Positions 36,296 to 44,665 of a stretch of DNA of 64,000 nucleotides are shown in pieces. This DNA is from SG8-4 sp964598225. Lineage in GTDB: Bacteria > Planctomycetota > Phycisphaerae > Sedimentisphaerales > Anaerobacaceae. The first letter of the stretch is position 1. The number at the start of each line of letters is the position of its first letter. Below the pieces are notes generated by a model. It had not been told where the DNA came from, searched no databases, and worked only from the letters and a program-made list of their open reading frames with translations. The translations under genes were made by a program, and so were the position numbers. The stretch covers positions 1-64,000 of the forward strand of contig CAZRBG010000021.1 in assembly GCA_964598225.1 (NCBI GenBank). The letters run 5' to 3'.

Positions 36296-38632
36296 ATGAA
36301 GATAAATGCGAGATATAAAAGGCTCAGTTTCTGGAACAAGGTAGGATTTTGGGGCGCTGGCGCCTCCATAATAGCACTTGTTGTGACCGTCATCGTCTCT
36401 CTAATAACACAGTGTTCAGGTCCCACCAAAGAAAACCAAGAAGTAATTAAGAAAAATTTAGGGAACATCGTTGAGATACTTGAAAAGGAGTTGAGTATTG
36501 GGAACGAGAAACTTGAATCTTCTCTAGGGGACGAGCCGGTCCTCATAAAAATTCTTCCATCAGACCGTGCTCACCAGTTGGCTCAACAAATACCCAAGAG
36601 TGCAGGCTCGTATGCTTTAGCATTAAAAGCCGTTGCGGAAAAGCGATTTGACGATGCTCGTCGATTTCTGGACGAGGCTCAGAAAAGTAAAGAAACTGAG
36701 TTAGCCAAAATCTACAGAACTCGCGGACAAACAGAGTATTATGCCGGCAACTATATTGGAGCATCAAGTTGGTACAAGAAGGGAATACAATTAGAGCCCG
36801 ATAATATCTTGATGCGTAAAGAGGCTGGCTTAATTTTTTTATACAACGCGCAATATGACGAAGCTGAACGGCTTTTACGTCAGGCATTAGATATTGATGA
36901 AGCGTCATTCGGTCCCGAGAATAAGATTATTGCTGGTGATCTTAATCATCTGGCTATGTTGCTTGAGGATACAAACCGCTTGGCCGAAGCCGAGTCTTTG
37001 TATCGTAGAGCACTGGCTATTAGCGAGAAATGCAGCGGTAAAGATCATCCCAAGACAGCTATCATTCTGAGCAACCTGGCACAGCTCTTGGGTAAGAAGG
37101 GCCAATTTAGCGAGGCCGAACCTATGATGCTTCGTGCCTTATCCATTCAAGAGAGAACTCTTCCTAAAAAGCACCCGAGTATTGCAACGAGCCTAAATAA
37201 CATGGCGATGTTGCTTTCGGAGATAAACAGATTCGGTGAGGCCGAGACCATGCTTCACCGTGCCCTGGCGATTAATGAACAATCTCTACATGAAGACCAC
37301 CCCAATGTTGCAATTTGTCTAAACAACTTAGGTATGTTGATTGGGGAGATGAATCGATTTAGCGAGGCCGAGACAATGTTGCGTCGCGCCTTAGCAATTG
37401 ACCGGAAGTCATTTGGCAAGAACCATCCCAATATTGCTATCCGTCTAAACAACCTATCAACATTGCTTATGGACATGAAACGCCTAAACGAGGCCGATTC
37501 TTTGTTGGAGCAGGCACTCGAAATAGTGGAGCAATCTTGCGATCCAAATGATCCACAAGTAGCAGTTATATTGAACAACCAAGCTCAGTTGCTTCAGTCC
37601 ATGAACCGCTTGGCTGAAGCTGAATCTATAATGCGTCGAGCTCTGATGATAGATGAGCAGTCTTTCGGTAAAGACCATCCCGAAGTTGCCACCGATCTGA
37701 ACAACCTAGCCCAGTTGCTTAAGGCCATGAACCGCCTGGAAGAAGCCGAGCTTTTGATGCGCCGGGCACTCGAGATTGATGAGCAGTCTTTTGGCAAAGA
37801 CCATCTCAATGTTGCGAGTGATCTGAAACGCCTTGCAGTCTTGCTTCAGGAAACAAACAAGTTGACAGAGGTTGAGCCTATGATGCGTCGGGCTTTAGAG
37901 ATAGACAAGAATTATTTAGGCCAAAATCACCTCGAAGTCGCTACCGATCTCAATAACTTGGCCACATTTCTACAGTATACAAACCGATTGACTGAAGCCG
38001 AGATAATGTATCGACGTGCGATTGAAATCGTATCAACTTTGTTGGGATCCAACGATATACATGTAGCCAACTTTTCGCACAATCTAGCGACTTTGCTACA
38101 GGATATGAAGCGGTTGGAGGAAGCCGAGAAGTTGATGCGTCTCGCGTTACAAATTCATGAGCAGACTCTAGGCGCAGACCATCCTGATGTTGCTGTTGTT
38201 CTTAACAATCTTGCAAATCTACTAAAGGAGACCAACCGCTTTAAAGAAGCAGAGCCGATGTGTCGGCGGGCAATTGAAATCGGTGAGTCTTCGTTAGTTC
38301 CAGACCATCGTCATTTAGCCAATTTCTTACGCAACTTGGGGACACTTCTTCGAGACACCAACCGGTTTGGCGCGTCCGAACCTTTAATGCGTCGTGCTCT
38401 GGCGATCCACGAACAATCTTTCGGAATAGACCATCCCGAAGTAGCCAACGATTTTATCGAACTGGCGACACTCTTAAAGAATACGAACCGTCTGGACGAG
38501 GCCGAGCCGTTGATGCGCCGGGCGCTTGAAATCTGTGAGAAGAGTCTGGGGCCGGAACATCCGAAGACACAGACGGTGCGAAGGAATCTGGAGGGCCTCA
38601 GAGGCTCTGACAAAACCGAACCAAAAGAATAA
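36296..38632 (+). CDS. Membrane-anchored TPR array protein (kinesin-light-chain type repeats)
   Basis: A 778-residue protein. One N-terminal membrane helix (about 17-39) is followed by a linker and then about 13 near-uniform 42-residue TPR units from roughly 200 to 770. Consensus: a LNNLA.LL helix, N-R-x-x-EAE, the second helix with M-R-R-ALxI-x-E-x-S, then G-x-DHP-x-VA. Such KLC-type arrays are protein-binding scaffolds. No effector domain (NB-ARC, CHAT, kinase) is attached. The regular repeats suggest expansion by recombination. Neighbours give no hint of partners; its own promoter makes it monocistronic. Confidence 0.9.
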   Translation: MKINARYKRLSFWNKVGFWGAGASIIALVVTVIVSLITQCSGPTKENQEVIKKNLGNIVEILEKELSIGNEKLESSLGDEPVLIKILPSDRAHQLAQQIPKSAGSYALALKAVAEKRFDDARRFLDEAQKSKETELAKIYRTRGQTEYYAGNYIGASSWYKKGIQLEPDNILMRKEAGLIFLYNAQYDEAERLLRQALDIDEASFGPENKIIAGDLNHLAMLLEDTNRLAEAESLYRRALAISEKCSGKDHPKTAIILSNLAQLLGKKGQFSEAEPMMLRALSIQERTLPKKHPSIATSLNNMAMLLSEINRFGEAETMLHRALAINEQSLHEDHPNVAICLNNLGMLIGEMNRFSEAETMLRRALAIDRKSFGKNHPNIAIRLNNLSTLLMDMKRLNEADSLLEQALEIVEQSCDPNDPQVAVILNNQAQLLQSMNRLAEAESIMRRALMIDEQSFGKDHPEVATDLNNLAQLLKAMNRLEEAELLMRRALEIDEQSFGKDHLNVASDLKRLAVLLQETNKLTEVEPMMRRALEIDKNYLGQNHLEVATDLNNLATFLQYTNRLTEAEIMYRRAIEIVSTLLGSNDIHVANFSHNLATLLQDMKRLEEAEKLMRLALQIHEQTLGADHPDVAVVLNNLANLLKETNRFKEAEPMCRRAIEIGESSLVPDHRHLANFLRNLGTLLRDTNRFGASEPLMRRALAIHEQSFGIDHPEVANDFIELATLLKNTNRLDEAEPLMRRALEICEKSLGPEHPKTQTVRRNLEGLRGSDKTEPKE

Positions 38633-38677
38633 CGAGCCGCTGGCGCGGGGCTATTTCAATAGATTCCTGCCTTCGCA

Positions 38678-38775
38678 GGAATGACAAGAGCGGAGGGTGT
38701 CGCAGGAATGACCAGGGCGGGGGGTGTTGCGGGAATGACAAGGGCAGGGGGTGTTGCGGGAATGACAACGGCATA
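38678..38775. repeat. 27-bp tandem repeat, about 3.6 copies
   Basis: Units at 38678-38704, 38705-38731 and 38732-38758 plus a partial copy to 38775, each GGAATGAC-A-GGGC-GGGGGTGTTGCG with few differences. The first unit continues from the dispersed GCAGGAATGAC palindrome arm at 38662-38685, so the array seems to have grown from that repeat. The rest of the 365-bp gap holds a GC-rich palindrome (about 38800-38830) and a promoter. Confidence 0.8.
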
Positions 38776-38920
38776 GGTGCAGCATGCTTGAGGGTGCCGC
38801 GGATCGCGGGCGGGCTGCCCGCGACGCGACGCGGCGGGGAGAATAATTATTCTTGACGGCGCTGGGGCAATTGATTATTGATATGCGTTTGGGTGCTGAC
38901 GGACCCGAATTAATGGAAAA

Positions 38921-38949
38921 TTGACGGCAGAGTCTGTGGATATTATATC
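38921..38949 (+). promoter_or_regulatory. Putative promoter for the amidohydrolase-symporter pair
   Basis: TTGACG (38921-38926), 17 bp, TATATC (38944-38949); TATTAT three bases earlier is an alternative -10 with a short spacer. Confidence 0.4.
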
Positions 38950-38997
38950 TGCCTGCAACGGCACGGCCGGCCGCGCCGATGATCAAGGTGTCCGATA

Positions 38998-39897
38998 ATG
39001 ATAGTCGATTGTCATACACACATAGCACTGGCGACTGACGATGCTTATGTGGCTGAAGAAGATTCTATGGCCGAGGCCGTCGATGCGCGCATAGTGCTGG
39101 CCCCGCCGGAGGAGCCCAGCGGCGAGACCAACAAAAAGCTTTCCAAATACGTAAAAAAACATTCGGATAAGATGATCGGTTTCGCCGTTATCGAGCCCGA
39201 GAAAGACAAAGGGATTACCAAAAATCTGAAAACCATTCCGGAAAAGCTCGGACTAATGGGCGTGGTCCTTCACTGTTCGGCCCGCGGCTTTCACCCCACC
39301 CACACCAGCGCGATGAGGTTTTACGATTCGGTGCAGGAGCTGGGCCTGCCGATTTTCTTCCATAATTCCGGCGACGCCCTGGGGCCGGACGCGGTTCTGG
39401 AATACGCACAGCCCTACCTGCTGGACGAGATCGCAAGGGAATTCCCCGATCTCAAGATGGTTATCGGAAGCATGGGCGTACCTTTTTTCGAGCAGACGTT
39501 GTGCATGGTCGCCCGGCACAAGAACGTGTACGCCGACCTGACTATAAATCCGCGTAACGTCTGGCAGACCTACAATATCGTAATGGCGGCCTACGAGCAC
39601 GGGATAATGGACAAGCTCCTGTTCGGCAGCAGCTTCCCCTCCGGCAATCCGAGCCAGTGCATCGAGACATTGCTGGGCTTCAATATGCGGCTGGCCGATA
39701 CGAATCTGCCGACGGTGCCTCGGGGCAGTATCCGTAACATCGTCGAACGCAACACGCTCGAGCTGCTCGGAATCACCGACCACGGCATCAAGTCGCCCGA
39801 GCACCGAACCGAGGACACGGCCGAGCCTGAGAGTGCGGATGAAACAGATGAAGAAGCTGAAGTAGAAGAAGAGGAAAAGGTAGACACGGATAGCTGA
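38998..39897 (+). CDS. Amidohydrolase family 2 (metal-dependent) protein
   Basis: A 299-residue TIM-barrel hydrolase or decarboxylase of the Amidohydro_2 group. Metal-site residues: DCHTHIAL (4-11), IFFHNSGDAL (about 118-127) and the late Ser/Asp region LLFGSSFPSG, where the usual Asp of GSD is Ser. That replacement could alter or weaken catalysis. The C-terminal 40 residues are an acidic tail rich in Glu, Asp and Thr, not part of the fold. It is cytoplasmic, and its stop is two bases from the symporter start, so they are co-translated. Substrate unknown. Confidence 0.8.
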   Translation: MIVDCHTHIALATDDAYVAEEDSMAEAVDARIVLAPPEEPSGETNKKLSKYVKKHSDKMIGFAVIEPEKDKGITKNLKTIPEKLGLMGVVLHCSARGFHPTHTSAMRFYDSVQELGLPIFFHNSGDALGPDAVLEYAQPYLLDEIAREFPDLKMVIGSMGVPFFEQTLCMVARHKNVYADLTINPRNVWQTYNIVMAAYEHGIMDKLLFGSSFPSGNPSQCIETLLGFNMRLADTNLPTVPRGSIRNIVERNTLELLGITDHGIKSPEHRTEDTAEPESADETDEEAEVEEEEKVDTDS

Positions 39898-39899
39898 AC

Positions 39900-41444
39900 A
39901 TGGCACAGCGAAGCAAGTGGGGCACGAACCTCGGTTTCCTTCTGGCGGCGATCGGCTCGGCGATCGGATTGGGCAACATCTGGCGGTTTCCATACGTGGC
40001 ATACGAGAACGGCGGCGGCGCCTTTCTGATCCCCTACTTCGTGGCGCTTTTCACGGCGGGTATCCCGATCCTGATGCTCGAATTCGCCCTGGGTCACCAC
40101 AGGGAGGCCTCGGCGCCGAAAGCGTTCAGGCACATCGACGCCAAATGGGAATGGCTGGGCTGGTGGGCCGTTCTGTTCGTCATGTTCGGAATCGAGCTTT
40201 ACTACATCGTCATAATCGGCTGGTGCGGAAATTATATGTTTTTCTCTCTGACCGAGGCATGGGGAAGCGATCCGAATGCATTCTTTTTCGATGAGTTCCT
40301 TCAGCGTCCGACCGATGGAGATGTCTGGGATATTGCGGGATTTCGCTGGCCGATCGCTGTTGCGGTAACCATGATCTGGGTTATAAACTGGTCGATTGCA
40401 TACGGCGGAGTACAGCGGGGTATCGAGCGGGCGGTTAAAGTCATGATGCCCGTGCTGTTTGTGATCACTCTGGTCATCATTGGCTGGGCGCTGACGCTTG
40501 AGGGGGCCGGTAAAGGGGTCAGCCACTACGTAACGCCCGACTGGGACAAGATAACGGACCTGAACGTCTGGATCGCAGCTTACGGGCAGATATTCTTCTC
40601 GCTGTCACTCGGTTTCGGTATCATGATCGCCTATTCCTCGTATCTGGAGCGCGAAGCGAATATCTTCAAGAACAGCCTCATCGTAGGATTCTCCAACAGC
40701 ACGTACGAGGTGTGCGCGGGCTTCGGCGTATTCAGCATTCTTGGATACATGGCGGTAAGCCAGGGACTTGAAATCAATGAGGTGGTGGAAAGCGGCATCG
40801 GCCTTGCGTTCGTCGCGTACCCGAAGGCGATTTCGCTGCTTCCTCACGGACGGGCGTTCGGCTTTCTCTTCTTTCTGTTACTAATCATCGCAGGAATATC
40901 CTCGTCCATATCGATCATCGAGGCGTTTACGTCGGCGATCCTGGATAAGTTCAACGTGTCGCGCAAGAAGGTCATCACCGCGGTCTGCATCGTAGGCTTT
41001 TGCGGCTCAATGCTCTTTGCGACCAACGTCGGACTATTCTGGCTGGATATAGTCGACCATTTTCTCAACCAGTACGGCCTGATCACCGTGGGAATCGTAG
41101 AAGCCCTGGTGGTTGGCTGGCTCTATCGCACCGACAGACTCAAGGCGCACATTGTCTCAAACCTGGGCCTCAGCGGCACGCGGCACAAACTTTTCAATTA
41201 TGTAGTGCTGCAGATCTGGATGTACTGTATCCGGTTCATCACGCCCGTCGCGCTTGGAATCGCAATCATCCACAGCCTGATCCGGGAACTGGAAACGCCC
41301 TACTCCGACTATCCGATTTCAGGAGTTATAATCCTCGGCGTGGGGTGGCTGCTGGTCACGCATATCGTGGCGTTTGGTCTGTCGGGCCTGCCCTGGCACG
41401 GCAAGACCCCGGAGAAAGACACGGCAGAGTCTACTTCGGCTTGA
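39900..41444 (+). CDS. Neurotransmitter:sodium symporter (SNF) family transporter
   Basis: A 514-residue, 11 to 12-helix LeuT-fold secondary transporter that takes up amino acids or amines with sodium. The helix-1 signature is intact: WGTNLGFLLAAIGSAIGLGNIWRFPYVA (7-34), with the unwound GLGN segment that forms the sodium and substrate sites, followed by the ENGGGAFLIPY loop. It lies directly after the amidohydrolase gene, suggesting that enzyme acts on the imported compound or a product of it. The 3' end overlaps the convergent MazG-like gene by 14 bp. Confidence 0.93.
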   Translation: MAQRSKWGTNLGFLLAAIGSAIGLGNIWRFPYVAYENGGGAFLIPYFVALFTAGIPILMLEFALGHHREASAPKAFRHIDAKWEWLGWWAVLFVMFGIELYYIVIIGWCGNYMFFSLTEAWGSDPNAFFFDEFLQRPTDGDVWDIAGFRWPIAVAVTMIWVINWSIAYGGVQRGIERAVKVMMPVLFVITLVIIGWALTLEGAGKGVSHYVTPDWDKITDLNVWIAAYGQIFFSLSLGFGIMIAYSSYLEREANIFKNSLIVGFSNSTYEVCAGFGVFSILGYMAVSQGLEINEVVESGIGLAFVAYPKAISLLPHGRAFGFLFFLLLIIAGISSSISIIEAFTSAILDKFNVSRKKVITAVCIVGFCGSMLFATNVGLFWLDIVDHFLNQYGLITVGIVEALVVGWLYRTDRLKAHIVSNLGLSGTRHKLFNYVVLQIWMYCIRFITPVALGIAIIHSLIRELETPYSDYPISGVIILGVGWLLVTHIVAFGLSGLPWHGKTPEKDTAESTSA

Positions 41445-41700
41445 AACCTTTGATTTCCTTGCCGGTATACTTCGCGCAGGCTTTTTCCAGATCCACGTCG
41501 CTGATATTAGCCAGCGTACATAGCCAGGCGAGAACGTCGGCGAATTCCTCCACCTTGTTGTCGTGGTCGTCGCCGGCCAGAGCGGTGGCAAGCTCCCCCA
41601 CTTCCTCGACAAACCACATGAACGTCCGCGGCACACCCCGCTCGCGGTCCCGCTCCTCGTACTTTTCCGATATCAAACCCTGAAATTCGCTTATATGCAT
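41431..41700 (-). CDS. MazG-like nucleotide pyrophosphohydrolase
   Basis: An 89-residue all-alpha NTP pyrophosphatase. The metal-binding pattern is visible: EEVGELATAL (about 27-36, EExxE) and later EEFADVLAWL (ExxD, about 47-56). Short MazG-like proteins dimerise and hydrolyse non-canonical or excess NTPs to NMP and pyrophosphate. It is cytoplasmic. It stands alone on the minus strand, converging on the symporter. The length is typical of the short subgroup. Confidence 0.9.
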   Translation of the reverse strand: MHISEFQGLISEKYEERDRERGVPRTFMWFVEEVGELATALAGDDHDNKVEEFADVLAWLCTLANISDVDLEKACAKYTGKEIKGFKPK

Positions 41701-41886
41701 CTGATAGCTACCCTAATTCTAATCTCCATGCAAAAGTAAGCGAATAGTATTTGCGGCCGTCGGCTATTGCAAGAACATTCGCTTGCTCCGGGGGCAAAAA
41801 CCTTGTATGATTCCTGCAACGCTCAGAATCGCGCCTGAGTGATACATATCTAACGATTCGGGATAAACACATTTGGAGATGCTTCG

Positions 41887-42930
41887 ATGTCGAACTTGAT
41901 TTTGAACGGAGATTACAAGCCGCTGCTGGCGCTGAGGGATACCGAAAGAGGCATTAAGTACATAAAGGACTTCTTCCAGGATACTCTGGCCGAAGAGCTG
42001 AACCTGCAGCGGGTCTCGGCACCGCTGTTTTTGCGAAAAGGCTCCGGCATCAACGACGACCTCAACGGCATCGAGACAAAGGCGGCGTTCAAAATCAGGG
42101 ACGACGGCTACAGCGATGTCGAGTGCCTCTTTTCGCTGGCCAAGTGGAAGCGAATGGTCCTGGCCGATTACGGCTTCGAGCACGGCGAGGGGCTGTATAC
42201 CGACATGAACGCGATTCGCCCGGACGAGGAGTGCCTGGACAATCTGCACTCGATATACGTGGACCAGTGGGACTGGGAGAGGATCATAAGCGCCGACGAG
42301 AGGAATCTGGATTTCCTCAAGACAATCGTGACCAAGATTTACGATGTGCTCAAGAGGACCGAAGCCGCCGTCGACGAGAAATACCTGCACGTCAAGCCGA
42401 TGCTGCCGGACGAGATTTCGTTTGTCCATTCCGAAGAGCTTCTGGAGATGTACCCTGATGTTGCGGACCCGCGAGAGCGCGAGAATCGTGTTACGAAGGA
42501 GCGAGGTGCGGTTTTCGTAATAGGTATCGGCGGAGAGCTTGCCGACGGCACTCTTCACGATGGAAGGGCGCCGGATTACGACGACTGGACTACGCCAACA
42601 GGCGATGGCAAAAAAGGCCTCAACGGCGACATACTCCTGTGGTATCCCCTGCTTGACCGGGCGATGGAGATTTCCTCGATGGGCATCAGAGTCGACCGCG
42701 AGGCCATGCTCCGGCAGTTGGAGATACGCGGCGTGCCGGAGAGAAAAGAGATGGCATGGCACCGCAGGCTTCTGGACGGCGAGCTGCCGGTGAGCATCGG
42801 CGGCGGCATCGGCCAGTCGAGACTGTGCATGTACTTCTTGCGAAAACTCCACGTCGGCGAAGTCCACGCCAGCATCTGGCCCGAAGAAATGACTCAGCGC
42901 TGCCGCAACGCGGGGGTGATGTTACTGTAG
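41887..42930 (+). CDS. asnA: Aspartate-ammonia ligase (asparagine synthetase A)
   Basis: A 347-residue class II aminoacyl-tRNA-synthetase-like enzyme that makes asparagine from aspartate, ammonia and ATP. Family hallmarks: VSAPLFLRKGSGINDDLNG (about 43-61), the central VDQWDWE (about 125), and the C-terminal motif 3-like SIGGGIGQSRLCMYFLRK. The start has GGAG upstream. The 3' end overlaps the GH16 gene by nine bases, convergently. Use of the ammonia-dependent AsnA rather than glutamine-dependent AsnB is common in anaerobes and ammonia-rich habitats. No regulatory RNA was recognised upstream. Confidence 0.95.
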   Translation: MSNLILNGDYKPLLALRDTERGIKYIKDFFQDTLAEELNLQRVSAPLFLRKGSGINDDLNGIETKAAFKIRDDGYSDVECLFSLAKWKRMVLADYGFEHGEGLYTDMNAIRPDEECLDNLHSIYVDQWDWERIISADERNLDFLKTIVTKIYDVLKRTEAAVDEKYLHVKPMLPDEISFVHSEELLEMYPDVADPRERENRVTKERGAVFVIGIGGELADGTLHDGRAPDYDDWTTPTGDGKKGLNGDILLWYPLLDRAMEISSMGIRVDREAMLRQLEIRGVPERKEMAWHRRLLDGELPVSIGGGIGQSRLCMYFLRKLHVGEVHASIWPEEMTQRCRNAGVMLL

Positions 42931-44175
42931 CGCGTAGACCCGCACGTAGTCCACTTCCATTATTGATGGGTTCGGGGTTTTGTCTATGGGCCAGCCGGGG
43001 CCTAATGCCAGGTTTAGCAGGACCATCAGCGGCTTGTTGTGCTCTGGCGGGGTTTTGGCTTTCCAGACTTCTACGCCGTCGAAGTACATCGTGATCCACT
43101 GCCGCCCTACCATGCACCCGTAGTTGTGGAATCCAGTGGAGACCTCGTATGGCCTGGTGGTAATCTTGCGGCCCTCGCTGCGGTGAGGTTTCGGGCGCCA
43201 GACGTGGACCGTTGCCGTGTAGGAACATGGCGTGCGGCCGTAATATTCGAGGATGTCGATCTCTACCGAGCCGTCCCGCCCTGCGGTCCTGTCCTTGCGA
43301 TTGTAGCTGGAACAGAGCCAGAAGGCTGGCCAGACTCCGGGACCGGGCGGCAGCTTCGCCCGCATCTCGAAATAGCCGTACTGTTGAGAAAAGCCGTTGC
43401 CCCGGGGATCGTTAGAGGCCAGCAGGCCGGATGCCCACTTGCCGTCTTTGTTCTTCCTCGCTTCAATTCGCAGTATGCCGTCTTTGACAGTGAAGGGATG
43501 ATCCTTGCCGGGATCAGCGAAGCTGGCGTCCCCGAAGTCGCCGGCCCAGGGAGTATGGGCGATCCAGCGCGTTCCCGGTCCCCAAGCCGAAACGTCCAGC
43601 GGGCCGTCGAATTCTTCACGGAACGTCAGCTCGAAGCCGGAAAGGTCGAGGCTCGGCGCCTTATCCGTATCGGCCGGCGGCCACGGAGCCCGGGAATCGA
43701 CCGTCAAAGTCCCGACGTGAAAGCTGTCCTCTCCGAAACGAGAGACTCCCCGCCCTGCCGTCAGTGACGCCCGGCCGGAACCATTGTAAAGCCCCACGAT
43801 GATTCGGTGCGAGCCGTCCTCGATGTGCGCGGGAATTACGAGGCGGCGCTCGTATGTCACGGTCCCCCGCCAGGCTGGTGTTGACGTACCTACGGGCGGC
43901 GTATGGTCGGCCTGCAGGATCATCCGCTTCTGATCGTCGATGATATGTACAAAGACTTTATAAGGAGTCTCTGTCGGCTTAACCGCTCGCCAGTTATATC
44001 GCATCTCGAAGGCCGCCCCGGCGGGCGCCGCCGCCGGTTGAACCTCTAACGGCAGGATGGTCGTGCCGCTGTCTCCTGATTCGGATATAGCCTGCCGGCC
44101 CATGATGCTTGACTGGCCGCACATCAGCACAAGCAAGGCCGCGTCACGGATGATTGAATGTTTTACATTTGACAT
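42922..44175 (-). CDS. Secreted glycoside hydrolase family 16 protein
   Basis: From the chosen ATG, a 417-residue precursor: signal peptide of about 27 residues, a beta-sandwich accessory domain (about 30-165, with FEMRYNWRAV and RRLVIPAH strands), then a C-terminal GH16 jelly-roll beginning FELTFREEFDGPLD. The catalytic signature is EIDILEYYG, with both glutamates and the aspartate present; WPAFWLCSS and GFHNYGCMVG flank it. GH16 enzymes cut laminarin, lichenan, agarose, carrageenan or related glucans and galactans; the exact target is not readable. ATG 44175 was chosen over 44220 because it places the hydrophobic segment as a signal peptide. Confidence 0.88.
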   Translation of the reverse strand: MSNVKHSIIRDAALLVLMCGQSSIMGRQAISESGDSGTTILPLEVQPAAAPAGAAFEMRYNWRAVKPTETPYKVFVHIIDDQKRMILQADHTPPVGTSTPAWRGTVTYERRLVIPAHIEDGSHRIIVGLYNGSGRASLTAGRGVSRFGEDSFHVGTLTVDSRAPWPPADTDKAPSLDLSGFELTFREEFDGPLDVSAWGPGTRWIAHTPWAGDFGDASFADPGKDHPFTVKDGILRIEARKNKDGKWASGLLASNDPRGNGFSQQYGYFEMRAKLPPGPGVWPAFWLCSSYNRKDRTAGRDGSVEIDILEYYGRTPCSYTATVHVWRPKPHRSEGRKITTRPYEVSTGFHNYGCMVGRQWITMYFDGVEVWKAKTPPEHNKPLMVLLNLALGPGWPIDKTPNPSIMEVDYVRVYALQ

Positions 44176-44257
44176 AAACCGGAGTATATCCACACTATCG
44201 TGCAAGTCAAGAAGTAGCATACGCAGCTTGTTGGATGGACGTGTTTAACCAAACCCC

Positions 44258-44330
44258 GCCAGCCCCATCCCGTTCGACTTCGCTCAGGGCAGGCTCCGAT
44301 AAACGACAATCGGGATGAAGCTGCCACCCA
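44258..44330. repeat. Half-copy of the GCCAGCCCC cloverleaf repeat
   Basis: Shares GCCAGCCCCATCCCG and ATCGGGATGAAGCTGCCACCC with the complement of the element at 60950-61067. Here the first stem is interrupted by about 25 bp (TTCGACTTCGCTCAGGGCA...), which itself looks like another dispersed repeat inserted in it. Confidence 0.6.
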
Positions 44331-44338
44331 TTGCTCGT

Positions 44339-44482
44339 TGTCATTCCCGCGAGAAACTGTCATTCCTGCGAGAAACTGTCATTCCTGCGAGAAACTGTCA
44401 TTCCTGCGAGAAACTGTCATTCCTGCGAAGGCAGGAATCCATTTGCTCACACGATTCTGGATTCCTGCCTTCGCAGGAATGA
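44339..44482. repeat. 19-bp tandem array ending in a TGTCATTCC palindrome
   Basis: Four full units of TGTCATTCCTGCGAGAAAC (44339-44357, 44358-44376, 44377-44395, 44396-44414; the first has CCCGCG) run into a fifth, partial unit that becomes the left arm of the palindrome TGTCATTCCTGCGAAGG..., whose right arm ends at 44482. This explains a long stop-free stretch with no gene. The rest of the gap up to 44665 shows nothing recognisable. Confidence 0.85.
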
Positions 44483-44665
44483 CATACTTCGCTTTGATCG
44501 GGGAGTAAAATTCCCAGAAAACATGCTGACAGCCACAGTAATGCGTGATACCATACACCTCGTGGACGGTTACGGACATGAGAACAGGCGGGGCTATCAC
44601 CCCGCAGAGGATTGAAAAGAGCAAACGTCGCAGCATACGTAATCTTTTTTGAAGGGAGAACCAAA

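Noticed and set aside
44339..44414. CRISPR-like regular repeats
   Set aside because: The 19-bp units are directly adjacent with no spacers and no cas genes are present; this is a simple tandem array.
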